Shown: positions 41,283 to 52,380, counted from the stretch's first letter. The stretch is DNA of 64,000 nt from Thermoproteota archaeon (GCA_027491735.1 JAOZGP010000023.1:42656-106655), one strand, 5' to 3'. Made by a program: numbers and translations. The notes: generated by a model from the letters alone, not told the origin.

Positions 41283-42643
41283 TGTCCAGCAGACAATTCA
41301 CGAGGATCGCTTTCATCGCGGGCCTGATACTCGCCTACTACCTCGGATACCTGAGGGGAAGTGGAATCCTCACAGAGATGCAGCTCAGGGCCCTTCTCGT
41401 ATTCATAGCGGCCTACTTCTTGATAGCAACTGAGGTCAGACAGGAGAACGTGGTCACGCTATCGGCCATAGTGATGATCTGGCTCCTGGGCATAATGGAG
41501 CCAAGGGATATGGTCAGGTACGTGGATATCCAGACTCTTGGAATCCTGTTTGGCATGATGGTGGTTGTGGGCGCTCTGCAGGAGGCTGGCTTTTACGACT
41601 ATCTAGGATACAGGATCAGAAGCTCTCTGGGCGGGAGACCAGATGCATCCTTCTGGGTCATAATGTTTCTGACATACCTGCTTTCAGCTTTTCTTCCAAA
41701 CATAACAGCTGTGATGTTCACCGTTCCCCTGCTCTTCTCGACTTGTAGAATGTATGGTGAGAACCCGCCCTTCATGCTCGCAGCCATGGTGATGGCCGCC
41801 AACTCCGGCGGGTTTGCCACACTCGTGGGGGATCCGCCCAACATGATGATAGCCTCCAGAACAGGCTTCACCTTCAGGGACTTCATGCTGAACACCTTCC
41901 CCATATCCGCCATATCCATGATCGGTGGCATCTTCTTTCTCAAGTTCGTCTATAGAAGGTTCGTTAGAGAGGGAGAGACCGTCTCCTGGATCAGCAATGA
42001 GGAAGTTGAGGAGGAATTTCAGATAAAGGACAGGAGATTTTTCTATCTATCGCTAACAGCCTTCTTAGCGAGCATGATAGCATTTACGATCTCAGATAAG
42101 CTTGGATTGACACCAGCTGAGGTTGCTCTCTTCACAGCAGTGTTCTTAATGGCTGTCGGCGGGGAGAAAATGTCTCGAATATTGGAGAACGTTCAATGGG
42201 ACATTCTTCTCTTTGTGGCATCAATATTTGTTGTTGTAGGAGCTTTGGAGTATACAGGTCTTCTCCAGTTGATCTCGTCAGCTATACTGCCTCTGCTCGA
42301 GGTCAACCCACGGTTGTCGATATCCCTCATACTCTGGATAGCTGCTCTTGGATCGGCGGTCATACCGAACATACCATTCGCAGCGGTGATGACCCCCCTG
42401 TTAGCGGGGATAACACCTCGTCTGAGTCCGGATGTGTCCAACGCCCTCTGGTGGAGTTTAGCCACCGGTCTGGCTTTGGGAGGAAATTTCACTCCCATAT
42501 CCGCAGCTCCAAACGTTGTAGCCCTTTCCATAGCTGAGAGGTACGGCGTCAGGATGAGCTTCAAGGAGTTCGTGAGGATGGCCCTTCCTCCAGCGCTGGT
42601 CGCCGTGGCGACAGCCAACCTGTACCTGGTGGCGGCCTACTGA
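41279..42643 (+). CDS. SLC13/ArsB-NhaD superfamily permease
   Basis: FLPNITAVMFTVPLLF, SGGFATLVGDPPNMMIAS; 4-nt overlap with preceding permease. Confidence 0.88.
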   Translation: MMSSRQFTRIAFIAGLILAYYLGYLRGSGILTEMQLRALLVFIAAYFLIATEVRQENVVTLSAIVMIWLLGIMEPRDMVRYVDIQTLGILFGMMVVVGALQEAGFYDYLGYRIRSSLGGRPDASFWVIMFLTYLLSAFLPNITAVMFTVPLLFSTCRMYGENPPFMLAAMVMAANSGGFATLVGDPPNMMIASRTGFTFRDFMLNTFPISAISMIGGIFFLKFVYRRFVREGETVSWISNEEVEEEFQIKDRRFFYLSLTAFLASMIAFTISDKLGLTPAEVALFTAVFLMAVGGEKMSRILENVQWDILLFVASIFVVVGALEYTGLLQLISSAILPLLEVNPRLSISLILWIAALGSAVIPNIPFAAVMTPLLAGITPRLSPDVSNALWWSLATGLALGGNFTPISAAPNVVALSIAERYGVRMSFKEFVRMALPPALVAVATANLYLVAAY

Positions 42644-42804
42644 GATGGTTATTTTTGTTAAAAGAATTCACACCAGTAGGGAAAGATTCCGAGAGCAGAG
42701 GATCTATCAAATTGTCCTTTCTTACGCTGATTTACCTATATAGCGATGCTTATGTAAAAGATTATTAAGCAAGCCCGGGGGGATCTCCCCGGTGATGATT
42801 CAAG

Positions 42805-44172
42805 ATGAGCGATGCCTGTAGAGATGAGAAGAGGAAGGAAGAGGCCAACAAACCATACAAGCTGGCTATGGAGTACGCGGATATTTATGGCGGTAAGATA
42901 GAGATTGCTCCGAGGGTTCCCGTCTATCACCTGAAGGACTTCGCTGTATGGTATACTCCTGGCGTTGCCGAGGTCTCAAGGCGGATAGCCGAGAAACCCG
43001 ATCTCTCCCTAGAATACACCAATAGATGGAATACTATAGCTGTCCTCACAAACGGCACCAGGGTGCTGGGCCTCGGGGATGTAGGTCCAGAGGCCTCCCT
43101 CCCTGTGATGGAGGGTAAGGCTCTCTTGTTCAAGTATCTCGGTGGCGTCGATGCCTTTCCAGTGACTATAAGGGTCAAGGACAGGAAGACATTCGTCGAG
43201 GTGGCCAAGATCCTGGAGCCCACCTTTGGAGGAATAAACCTGGAGGACATAAGGTCGCCCGACTGTTTCTACATATTAGAAACCCTGAGGAAGGAGCTCA
43301 ATATCCCCGTTTGGCACGATGATCAGCAGGGAACTGCTGGGGCAACTGTAGCCGGATTGATAAATGCCCTGAAGATCACGGGAAGGAGTCCACAAGAGAC
43401 CAAGGTGGCGTTCATAGGATGTGGAGCCGCCAACATAGCTGGAGCGCGACTCTGTTTCATAATAGGGATAAGACCTGAAAACACGATCATGGTGGACAGC
43501 AAGGGCATACTCTACAAGAGCAGGCCGGACATGGAGAAGGTCAGGAAGAAGAACCCATGGAAGTACGAGATGGCCGTTAAGACCAATCCTGAAGAGAGGA
43601 AAGGAGGCATAGCTGAGGCTCTAGAGGGCATGGATGTTGTGATAGCTGCTAGCAAGCCAGGACCTGGCGTTATAAAGCCGGAATGGATAGAGAAGATGAA
43701 CAAGGACCCCATAGTCTTCGCTGAGGCCAACCCAGTGCCGGAGATATGGCCCTGGGAGGCCAAGGAGGCAGGAGCCAGGATCGTCGCCACAGGGAGAAGT
43801 GATTTCCCCAACCAAGTGAACAACAGCTTGGTGTTTCCGGCAATGTTCAGGGGAGTGCTGGACGTCAGGGCGAGGACCATAACGGATGAGATGGCTTCTG
43901 AGGCCGCTAAAGCCCTCGCCAAGTACGCCGAGGAGAGAGGGCTGAGGGAGGACTACATAATACCGACCATGGAGGAGTTCGAGGTGTTCCCATATGTAGC
44001 GGCGGCCACTGCCCTCAAGGCGATGGAGCAGGGAGTCGCCAGGAAGTTTCTCTCCAGGAACGAGATTCTGGAGAGGGCAAGATACATGATAAGCAGGTCA
44101 AGGAGGATGATGGAGGTACTTTTGGAGAAGGAGATCATAAAGAAACCTCCTAAGGGGAAGATCTACTATTAG
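42805..44172 (+). CDS. NAD(P)-dependent malic enzyme
   Basis: [62 protein letters not shown]. Confidence 0.95.
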   Translation: MSDACRDEKRKEEANKPYKLAMEYADIYGGKIEIAPRVPVYHLKDFAVWYTPGVAEVSRRIAEKPDLSLEYTNRWNTIAVLTNGTRVLGLGDVGPEASLPVMEGKALLFKYLGGVDAFPVTIRVKDRKTFVEVAKILEPTFGGINLEDIRSPDCFYILETLRKELNIPVWHDDQQGTAGATVAGLINALKITGRSPQETKVAFIGCGAANIAGARLCFIIGIRPENTIMVDSKGILYKSRPDMEKVRKKNPWKYEMAVKTNPEERKGGIAEALEGMDVVIAASKPGPGVIKPEWIEKMNKDPIVFAEANPVPEIWPWEAKEAGARIVATGRSDFPNQVNNSLVFPAMFRGVLDVRARTITDEMASEAAKALAKYAEERGLREDYIIPTMEEFEVFPYVAAATALKAMEQGVARKFLSRNEILERARYMISRSRRMMEVLLEKEIIKKPPKGKIYY

Positions 44173-44786
44173 GATCCTCTTTCCCTCCTCAATTTTTCAC
44201 CATGGCCTTGAACCACAGAAGGTCGAATGTAGATCCCAGTTATGTACCTGCGGGGTACCTCCTTAACTAGGTAGATGCTCCTACCAGCTTTTCTGACCTC
44301 GTACCCATCATTCGCCATGGCCTCGACATCCACCTCCAACACGACGACGTCGGGCCCATGTCGGGAGGCCACTTCAATGGCTTCCTCTATGGAGGAAGAA
44401 AGATGCACGTATCTTCTTCTCTGAGGCTTTATGCCCTCTCTATCTATGTTTCTCCAAGCCCTCAGGGTGGTTCCATGGAAGAGGACTTTGATGTCCCTGA
44501 CGGGAGTACCGACCTTGTCCACCCTGACCGTATGTCCATAGGTGGCCCTTATCCTCCAGTCTCTCATCTCAAAACGCCCTTTGGGATCTCTCTCGACGAC
44601 CATCTTTATGTGTTCCGGCCTGACCCATTCGTATCCCCTTCTCCTCGAGATTCTTCTTGCTAGCTCCTCGATGTCCACGCCCGAGAAACCCTCGTCATCC
44701 AGCTCCATGCCCACTGAGGAAGGGTTGTGCCTGAGAATGTATGTGAGCAGTCTGCTCAGCTTCTCCCTCCTCTTCTCCTCAATCAT
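44169..44786 (-). CDS. kptA: RNA 2'-phosphotransferase (Tpt1/KptA)
   Basis: [31 protein letters not shown]...GHTVRVD...[29 protein letters not shown]. Confidence 0.95.
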   Translation of the reverse strand: MIEEKRREKLSRLLTYILRHNPSSVGMELDDEGFSGVDIEELARRISRRRGYEWVRPEHIKMVVERDPKGRFEMRDWRIRATYGHTVRVDKVGTPVRDIKVLFHGTTLRAWRNIDREGIKPQRRRYVHLSSSIEEAIEVASRHGPDVVVLEVDVEAMANDGYEVRKAGRSIYLVKEVPRRYITGIYIRPSVVQGHGEKLRRERGS

Positions 44787-45723
44787 TCGCTGCCTCCTTC
44801 AGGAGGTCCTGGATCCTCGCAGTCCTCTCAGCGTAGAGGTCGTGTTTGTGGACGCTCTCCGCGCTCCTCACACAGGCGAACACAAGAGCATCCCTCAGCT
44901 CCTTGAACTCCCTGACAACTCCGGCCAAGATGTCTCTGAGAACGTCCTCCGTGAGCTTTGGATTTTCGATCATCTGCATGACAAGAGTTGCCTCCTCCGG
45001 CCTCTTCAGGAGTGTTCTCGTCGGAGAGCTCATCGCATCCTCGACTATCCTGGCCATTTTGTGGTGATCGGGAGGCATCTCACCATGGACCAGAATCCTG
45101 AGCATACCCACGCTCCTCTGAGTGTGAGTTCCCGTCAGACCACCAAAATCTCCCATGTTTTTGCTTCTAAGGAACGTTCTTATGAGCTCTTGACTGCAGG
45201 GACAAGCCGTGGCACCAACCACCCTCACAGAGGTTCCACTGATGATCCCCCTCGACCTCCTCCTGGAGAACATCTCGACGCGATATGGCTCTCCGTCCAT
45301 CAGAGCGGTGAATCTGAGTCTGACCTCGAAGGAGCTGGTGTAGGGAAGTAAATGAGTCATCCTCGTGATCGCTCCTGCGATCACCTCCTCAGGAGAGAAC
45401 CCAGCCATGGAAAGAAGTGCCTCGTTCTCCCTGGAGAGATCCACCCCTCTTCTGTCGCCTGGAAGTTCAACGAAGACACTCGCTCTTCCAACAACTGTGA
45501 GACCTCCTAGGGAGACGGGAACTGCTATTCCCACTCCTCCGACTCTGTCTACTCTGAACCTCCACCTAGGAACCTCGGAGTGCACGTCTTTGGCACCCGC
45601 CAGAAGATCTCTAGGAAACCTGCTCAAGAGATACGACCCCCCACTTGAGCTCCCGAGAACCTCTTGACCTTTTCGACCCGATGCTCGAATATAAGCTCGT
45701 CCTTCCTGGGGATCTTCGCACAC
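44779..45723 (-). CDS. mptA: GTP cyclohydrolase MptA/FolE2 type (true start likely downstream)
   Basis: VRVVGATACPCSQELI, GTHTQRS, PTRTLLKRPEEATLVMQMIENPKLTEDVLRDIL. Confidence 0.92.
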   Translation of the reverse strand: MCEDPQEGRAYIRASGRKGQEVLGSSSGGSYLLSRFPRDLLAGAKDVHSEVPRWRFRVDRVGGVGIAVPVSLGGLTVVGRASVFVELPGDRRGVDLSRENEALLSMAGFSPEEVIAGAITRMTHLLPYTSSFEVRLRFTALMDGEPYRVEMFSRRRSRGIISGTSVRVVGATACPCSQELIRTFLRSKNMGDFGGLTGTHTQRSVGMLRILVHGEMPPDHHKMARIVEDAMSSPTRTLLKRPEEATLVMQMIENPKLTEDVLRDILAGVVREFKELRDALVFACVRSAESVHKHDLYAERTARIQDLLKEAAND

Positions 45724-46020
45724 CTTCCGTGGAGCGTTGGGCTTCCGAGGCTCAGGAAGCCGTTGAACCAGTCCTGAGAAAGGCCTTCCTTGCCCTCTCA
45801 GCAGTTCTGATCATTCGCCAATCTTTCTACAGCTCTCACAAAATCCATGACTCCAGATCTCATAAACCTTCGAGAGACCTTCAGATCTGTCGAATTTCAC
45901 CATTTTCGGCATCATCACATGCCCAAGCGGGCTCAACGGCTCTTGATCTTCCTGTATCGGGCTGTCAGGTCTCACACCTGACGTACCTGAAAAGTTATTT
46001 ATGTAGCTCCTGACATTTTT

Positions 46021-47031
46021 TTGGATCGCTTCATGAGAATCATGAGAAGATCGGTAGTTCTTCTCCTCCTGCTTCTCGCGGTATCAGCGTTTCCGACAAG
46101 AGCCAATGTGAGAAAGGTGGTCGTCATATCGAACTCTGTAGATCGGCCGGCAGCCCTTAAGCTCGTGACCTACCTCATGATGGGAGGGGTACCAGCCAGA
46201 ACAGGCAGTCCTTCTGAGTTCTCCTCACTCATTAAGTCTGGAGAGGTCGGAGAGATCATGGTGCTCGGAGGGCCGGATGCCTATCAAGGAGTGGGAAACA
46301 TATCGTCTGAGCTCATGAACAGGATCGATCAGAGTTACCTGAGGAAGAACAGAGGGGCGGCGGTCATCAGAAGATATGGCTTCTTCATTGGAGGAAGGTT
46401 CAAGGACATCGTGATTATAGCGGGAAGCACAAGAGAGGAGACAAAACTCTGTGCTGAGTTGTACGCAGCTCTTGGGTTTCCTGGGTCCTTGGTCTATCCG
46501 GAGGTCGTGAGCAGCATCAACAGAGGTTCAAAGAAGAGCCTGATTTATGTGCACAAGCGTGTTGGAGAGGGAGAAATCAACACGACCGTGATCAGGGTCA
46601 GCTACTTCTCCGGGGAGGTGGAAGGATCTCCCGGAGAGGGGTACTCCTGGAGCTATGAGATCAGAGCGAAGAACCATACTGCGGAGATCCTCAACTACAA
46701 CGTCTTTCTGAAGAATGGAAAGTACTGCCACCGATCCAGTGTCAAGTTCAACAGGAGCCAGGAGCACACACAGTGGAAGTGCTCTCCAGCATCATCAGCT
46801 AGGATAAGGAAGATCTATGGAGATGCTGAGTTCGCCTCCGCCATACTGGGCATGTTCCTGAAGGTGGAGAACAGGACGGTTCCGGCAGGTACCTTCAGAT
46901 GCGTTGTGGAGGAAAGACCTGGTTTGAAGGTCTGGCTATCGCCGGAGGTGCCCCTCACAAGGGTGGTGGCTGCTGAGTCGGAGGCGGGAGATGTTAAGAT
47001 CTCGCTCGAGCTGAGATCAGTGGAGGGATGA
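46021..47031 (+). CDS. Secreted hypothetical protein (signal peptide)
   Basis: Hydrophobic N-terminus VVLLLLLLAVSAFPTRA; long coherent ORF with AT-rich upstream region. Confidence 0.75.
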   Translation: MDRFMRIMRRSVVLLLLLLAVSAFPTRANVRKVVVISNSVDRPAALKLVTYLMMGGVPARTGSPSEFSSLIKSGEVGEIMVLGGPDAYQGVGNISSELMNRIDQSYLRKNRGAAVIRRYGFFIGGRFKDIVIIAGSTREETKLCAELYAALGFPGSLVYPEVVSSINRGSKKSLIYVHKRVGEGEINTTVIRVSYFSGEVEGSPGEGYSWSYEIRAKNHTAEILNYNVFLKNGKYCHRSSVKFNRSQEHTQWKCSPASSARIRKIYGDAEFASAILGMFLKVENRTVPAGTFRCVVEERPGLKVWLSPEVPLTRVVAAESEAGDVKISLELRSVEG

Positions 47032-47032
47032 G

Positions 47033-48961
47033 TTAGTTTTTCTCTCCTCTTGTTTTTCCTTGAAAGCCGCTTTCGTCCTCGGAAACTGTCTCCAAGAACC
47101 TCTCATAGGCCCCTCTAAGGCTTCTGTAGAGGAGCTTCATTAGATCATATAGGATGAGGGCCATCACGAACAGGAGGACCGAGGATACCACGAGGACGAC
47201 CCACCTGATATCCCCTCGAGATATCGTGAGGCCTCTTGGTAGGACTAGGAACACCACCGTTATGAGAGTCAGGTAGGTGAGATCTAAGAGAGCCCTGCTC
47301 ACGGCTGTCTCCGTGACCCCGAGCCTTTCGACAAGTTGGGAGGAGAGGGTGTCCATGAAATGTTTCATGACCATCAGCATCCTGTAACCGAAGTATATGA
47401 TGGCCGACATCTGTACCACCCAAAGCAGATCGGCCATTCTCATGGTGATGGAGCCGATGGACATTATCTCATAGCCTCCAATGACCCAGGACATCGCCCT
47501 GATTACGAGAATCACTATCGCCAATTTAAAGGCAGAGACTACAGCGAGAGTAACCTCGCTCATGCCGCAAGCTCTCGTTTCCTCGATCTCTGGCTGTGGG
47601 GCCCTCTTCATGGATTTAACCTTTCTAACTTTCTTTTTAGGTTCTTTAGGTTCATGTCCAGTTGTGAGAATTGATACTACAGCAAAAACCGTTGGAAAAG
47701 AAGCCATGTAGAGCAGAAACATGTTCGGCAGTTCCACCGCTACGAACATCGCCGCCATGAGGAGTCTCACATCCCTAGTGCAGAGGCTGTACCTTCTCAG
47801 GTCAGTTCCGGCGATCTTCGATATGTAGCTCACTGTGAACACGTTGGCTGCGGCCAGGAGGGATATCATGATGTTCATGTGGGAGGTCAGGGCCGCTGCC
47901 ATCACCACCGCTAGATCGGCGTACCTGTCCAGGACTGTGTCCATGAGTGCTCCGAACTTGCTGGTCCTGGAGAACAGTCTGGCGATCTCTCCGTCGATAC
48001 CGTCAACTATCGATCCGAGCTGAATAAGTGCAGCCGAGAGAAGCGGTTCTGTAGACAGAAGATAGGCTCCTCCAACGCAGAGGAGAAAAGAAATAAGGGA
48101 AATAAGATTTGGACTTATGAATACCCCTCTCCTATAGAGAAAGACAGAGATCCTGGTGGATATCGGCCTATTTATCAATCTAGATACAGGTCCATCTTCC
48201 GGCTTTGTGAGACTTCTCCTCAGAATTTTTGGGAGGATCTTCCTTGCTCTGACCAGGTCCTTGGGGGTGTCGATGTCAGCCCACACCAAGCCCGTGACGT
48301 CCACATATCCGACCTCATCTAGCTCTATGGCCCTGCTCAGGGCGTCAGCTATGGAGGATCCGGGACCCTTGCTCCTTATTACTTCCTCCGCTATCCTCAC
48401 ACTTTTGGGCGAGCAGAGAAACAGGCCAGTATCTATCCCACAGGTCGAAGGAGCATCCTTTCCGATCTCATAGATCACATCGTTTCTGACCACGATCTTG
48501 AGTCCCTCCTCTAGCTTGTCCCATTCGGGATTTCTGTCCAAGCACAGGACAAAGCTTCTCTCAGCCCTCCTGGAGATGAGTCTCCTGAGGATCTCGAGCT
48601 CGAATATGTGATCCGACATGAGCAGCAGAAACTCCTCCTCAAGGTCTCGAGCTCCAACAAGCATGGAAGTCAGGTTTCCTGAACTTTCCTCCCTATTCAC
48701 CCGAACCTCAAGCTCGGGATACCTCTCCATGAAGATCTCCTCGAACTCTGGTCTCGTTACGAGGACTATCCGCTGAACGTCCATCTCCCGGAGGTGCTTC
48801 AAGATGAGATCCAGGATCGTGAACCCCGGATCGAGCTCAAACAAGCACTTGGGTCTATCCTTGGAGAGGTCGCCAAATCTGCTGGCTCTTCCAGCAGCCA
48901 ATATCACAGCAACCTTGGACAAAGAGGCACCTCCAGTGAAGGGGAGATTTAAAGGTAACAA
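47033..48961 (-). CDS. Bifunctional nucleotidyltransferase / CDP-alcohol phosphatidyltransferase (IPCT-DIPPS-like) with extra C-terminal multi-TM domain
   Basis: VILAAGRASRFGDLSKDRPKCLFEL (NTP transferase); DGIDGEIARLFSRTSKFGALMDTVLDRYAD (CDP-OH-P transferase); C-terminal TM helices. Confidence 0.85.
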   Translation of the reverse strand: MLPLNLPFTGGASLSKVAVILAAGRASRFGDLSKDRPKCLFELDPGFTILDLILKHLREMDVQRIVLVTRPEFEEIFMERYPELEVRVNREESSGNLTSMLVGARDLEEEFLLLMSDHIFELEILRRLISRRAERSFVLCLDRNPEWDKLEEGLKIVVRNDVIYEIGKDAPSTCGIDTGLFLCSPKSVRIAEEVIRSKGPGSSIADALSRAIELDEVGYVDVTGLVWADIDTPKDLVRARKILPKILRRSLTKPEDGPVSRLINRPISTRISVFLYRRGVFISPNLISLISFLLCVGGAYLLSTEPLLSAALIQLGSIVDGIDGEIARLFSRTSKFGALMDTVLDRYADLAVVMAAALTSHMNIMISLLAAANVFTVSYISKIAGTDLRRYSLCTRDVRLLMAAMFVAVELPNMFLLYMASFPTVFAVVSILTTGHEPKEPKKKVRKVKSMKRAPQPEIEETRACGMSEVTLAVVSAFKLAIVILVIRAMSWVIGGYEIMSIGSITMRMADLLWVVQMSAIIYFGYRMLMVMKHFMDTLSSQLVERLGVTETAVSRALLDLTYLTLITVVFLVLPRGLTISRGDIRWVVLVVSSVLLFVMALILYDLMKLLYRSLRGAYERFLETVSEDESGFQGKTRGEKN

Positions 48962-49493
48962 GACCTCGATCTCTCAAGATTCGACCGCCAGGAAGGGATA
49001 TAAATTTTTCCGAAGGGTCGAAGCCCTCTGGAAGCTGATCCTCTCTGGGTCGGTTTCTCATGGAGGTCTTTTTCATAATTTTGGATTCTTCTCGCGGTCA
49101 CCTGCGCCCGTTCTCAGCTTGATCGAGATCTATCACCTCCTGTCAGCTCTCAGATCCCAAAACAAGCCGAAAACCTCTCAGGAATATCACCTCACTGATG
49201 ACAGCCCGGATCACATTCCTCAAGATAGGAGAGGATCTCATGAGACCTGCCGCAGGAAGACGGTGTTCCAAAAGATGAACGAGCTTTTTCCACGACCCTC
49301 CGCTCCTTCACCACCTCAACGATCCCTTGGGGTGTTGTGGAAAAGTTTTAATACTCCCGGTCCTACTAGGCTTCCTGAAGAGAGCAGCTGGAGCTCCTCG
49401 GCTCAGTGGTGTGAGCCTCCGCAAGGTCGAGCTCCTGACGAGGTCCTCTTCAGGAGTGGTGGCTCACCGGTGTACCGATCGATATGGGGTGAC

Positions 49494-49874
49494 ATGAGAA
49501 TGAGGGTGGCTGTCCCCAGCGTGGATGGGAGAGGTCTCGAGAGCGAGGTCGCGACCCACTTCGGAAGGGCTCCTTACTACACTGTAGTTGACGTGAAGGA
49601 GAACGAGATCGTCAATGTGAGAGCTGTCAGGCAGCCCTTTTCCCAACACGCCCCGGGAGATATACCTAATTTCCTTAAGTCTCTTGGAGTTGATGTTGTA
49701 CTTGCTTACGGAATGGGAGTGAGAGCTCAGGAGTTCTTCAGCTCGTTGGGAATAAGGGTTGTGACCGGAGCTCTTGGAAGGATCGGCGACGTCGTCAAGA
49801 GGTTTCTCTCGGGGACCCTCATCACTGACGATAGCTGGCGACTGTCGGAGGAGTTTAGAGCTCATAAGCGTTAA
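49494..49874 (+). CDS. NifX/NifB-C-terminal-like (dinitrogenase Fe-Mo cofactor biosynthesis superfamily) protein
   Basis: MRVAVPSVDGRGLESEVATHFGRAPYYTVVDVKENEIVNV...GVDVVLAYGMGVRAQEFFSSLGIRVVTG. Confidence 0.88.
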   Translation: MRMRVAVPSVDGRGLESEVATHFGRAPYYTVVDVKENEIVNVRAVRQPFSQHAPGDIPNFLKSLGVDVVLAYGMGVRAQEFFSSLGIRVVTGALGRIGDVVKRFLSGTLITDDSWRLSEEFRAHKR

Positions 49875-50000
49875 TTTTGAGTTTTCCGCGTTTTTATCGA
49901 TTCAGAGAAGGAGCTCGGAATCTCGAGCATGTTCGACCGGCGGATCGACGCACATCCAAGCGATTACTTATTTAAATTTCATGAAGTGTGTTTTCATGAT

Positions 50001-50456
50001 ATGACTAGAACTCTGATAGAAGTTGTTGTAACTGTCATAGTGATGATCCTAGCTCTATCCGTGATCTTTCTTACCGGAAAAGTAAGCCTCAAGAAGACAT
50101 CAGAGCTCGTAGTCCCTCGCTCCTTTCGCTTGGATATTCTGGGGACTAGAGGGAACGCCGCTGTGTCCGGTGGAAGGGCGCTCATCGTGTACGTGATGAA
50201 CCTCGGTCCAGATGATCTTGACAGTTCTGTGGCCCTCAATCGGGAGAAGTGGCTTGTTATCATCAAGAACTCGTCGGGTGAATTTTCATCGCATCCAGAT
50301 GAGATAAGGGAGATCTTCGGTCACCACGACTCCTCGTTCTCGAGGGGCGAGGTGTGGACGCTCATCTGCAAGGGCCTATCTCAGGAGAGAGGAAAAAGTT
50401 ACTCAGTCAAGGTGTTCGGGCCGGGTAACTCCCACGGCATCCACATAAGCCCGTAG
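50001..50456 (+). CDS. Type IV pilin-like/secreted archaeal protein
   Basis: MTRTLIEVVVTVIVMILALSVIFLTGKVSLKK hydrophobic N-terminus; tandem with second pilin-like gene; internal start at 50001. Confidence 0.6.
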   Translation: MTRTLIEVVVTVIVMILALSVIFLTGKVSLKKTSELVVPRSFRLDILGTRGNAAVSGGRALIVYVMNLGPDDLDSSVALNREKWLVIIKNSSGEFSSHPDEIREIFGHHDSSFSRGEVWTLICKGLSQERGKSYSVKVFGPGNSHGIHISP

Positions 50457-50460
50457 GTGA

Positions 50461-50976
50461 GTGTCCATGGTCTCCAGAGCCGTGTCGGAAGTTATCTTTG
50501 TGGTGGGGATTGTCATCCTAGCTATAGTTGTGGCTATTCCGCTGGGAAACTATGTAATGAACGTCAATCGACCGGAACATTTTGAGGGAGGAAGATATCA
50601 GCTGGAGATCCTGAACGTGAGGCCTCGAGCTTTTCTAGGAGGGGTTCCTTGCCTTGCGGTTTACGTGAAGAACACGGGAAAGATCGGCGTGCCCAACACA
50701 ACTATACCTGGGGTATATCCGAGCATCTGCGCTCTTAATTCCTCTTTGAGGGGGGTTTTCTGGCCCGCTGCTGTGGTCAACTCCAGCGGATACTTCCTAG
50801 TCAACGTATCAGAGCTGAGCTACATATGCAGGTCGGGCCCCGGTGACGAGCTGACGCCCGAGAGCACCTGGGTCATATATTACCCGTCCCTAGCTCAGGA
50901 GAACAACGAGTCCTTCGCCGCCTACCTCTACGGACCGGGAGGTGCCAGAGCTGTGTTCTACCACCACCCACCCTGA
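50461..50976 (+). CDS. Archaeal type IV pilin-like protein
   Basis: VSRAVSEVIFVVGIVILAIVVAIPLGNYVMNV (class III signal-like) plus beta-rich ectodomain. Confidence 0.7.
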   Translation: MSMVSRAVSEVIFVVGIVILAIVVAIPLGNYVMNVNRPEHFEGGRYQLEILNVRPRAFLGGVPCLAVYVKNTGKIGVPNTTIPGVYPSICALNSSLRGVFWPAAVVNSSGYFLVNVSELSYICRSGPGDELTPESTWVIYYPSLAQENNESFAAYLYGPGGARAVFYHHPP

Positions 50977-51131
50977 CGTGTGTGGAGGCTCTCATCGATC
51001 GGATTCTCCGTCATGCGTTAAGTGCATGTCCTCCCGTCGATTGGTCGCTTAAAACAGCTGATGAATATCTCTGAGAAGTTGAATCATTGAAACCTCATTC
51101 TTCTGAGGCCATCAACAGTGCAGCGGGCAGG

Positions 51132-51935
51132 CTAGACTGATTCCTCCGGTGAGCTCTCCGGCGAGATCTCTGAGGAATTATCCTCGGGCTCCACGATCAA
51201 CTCGTAAACCTCACCCCTGGATTCAGCCTGAGAACACTTGTATTTCCTTCCCTCCAGCTCCGATAGGCACCCCGCTACGATCCCTCGAAGGAAATTGATC
51301 CCGCCAAGCACATGCTCGAAGGGATTCTCCAGCTCCAGGATCAGCTTACCTTGGCTTCTGCGCCAGGATCCTCCGGAGATCCAACCTAGTGCCCTCATGA
51401 TGTTCAGACAGGCGTTCAGATATTCCTCCTTGGAGGGGGCTTCCAGGTAGCGCCGGTGATCCCGGTGTGCTGCCCGGCCCACATCCAGTCCAACGAGATA
51501 CATCAGCGCCCTCAACGCCTCTTCTCCAAAGTGCTTCTTTAGTAGTCGAAAAGCCACCGGTAGCCAGCTCATGCGCAGGATTATGGCCCTTCCTCCGAGA
51601 GTCATCAGCCGGCTGTGGTGCCTACCACATACGAGACCTCCCCTGTGCACGCTGTACTCCAGCCTGTCGATGATGCTCTCCTCGCGAAGGGCATCCAACA
51701 GGTCCTCAACGCGGTCCTCCTCTATGACCAAAAAGGTGCACCACCAGGCCTTCCCGGGTTCATCGGACTTGTGAGTCATGCCCCATTTTACGTCGCCTCC
51801 GTGATCCCTTACTTTCGCAGCAATTAGCGCTAAAGCCCCAGGAACATCCTCTAAGAGCAGAGAAAGCTCCAGAACAACCTTGCCCTTCTCGGGGGTGAGA
51901 AAGAAGGCTGTGTGTATTGGAAGGTCGTGCATCAC
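51132..51935 (-). CDS. ACT-like domain plus V4R (4-vinyl reductase)-like domain protein
   Basis: N-term VVLELSLLLEDVPGALALIAAKVRDHGGDVKW (ACT-like); C-term FGEEALRALMYLVGLDVGRA...NPFEHVLGG...FLRGIVAG (V4R-like). Confidence 0.6.
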   Translation of the reverse strand: MMHDLPIHTAFFLTPEKGKVVLELSLLLEDVPGALALIAAKVRDHGGDVKWGMTHKSDEPGKAWWCTFLVIEEDRVEDLLDALREESIIDRLEYSVHRGGLVCGRHHSRLMTLGGRAIILRMSWLPVAFRLLKKHFGEEALRALMYLVGLDVGRAAHRDHRRYLEAPSKEEYLNACLNIMRALGWISGGSWRRSQGKLILELENPFEHVLGGINFLRGIVAGCLSELEGRKYKCSQAESRGEVYELIVEPEDNSSEISPESSPEESV

Positions 51936-52380
51936 ATCCCTCCTAACTCGATAACATCTTTATTAAAAATTTTATTTTTCCAGCGTAGCTATATGCCGAC
52001 GTCGTTAGGTGGTGATGGATCTTCCAGCACTCGACCTCGATCAACTGCCCAAGCGAGGACCCTGAAGGAGCTGCTTGTGATGCATCTCCGACAAAGCTAC
52101 CGGATAACAGCCCTCATCCCTCAGAACTCCAGCTAAGCACAGAAAAGGATCTGAAAGCCTTGTGCCCTCTTCTCAAGGAGATGTCCTAGATGAGCTGCAA
52201 TGAAGGCCGGTTCCAAGGAAGACGAACGTCTTCAGAATTTTTATCCTGCAGTCGCTTTGATAACGATTCATGAAAGTAGTTAAGGGCTATCGACAACAAG
52301 TAACCGCTTTCCTAAGCGCGAACTCAGGAGCTTCATCAGAGGATAACCCTCGAGTAAAAAAAAGGGTTGAAGACAACACC

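Noticed and set aside
44542-45351. 269-aa + strand ORF across kptA/mptA
   Set aside because: Shadow ORF; both minus-strand genes are convincingly identified.
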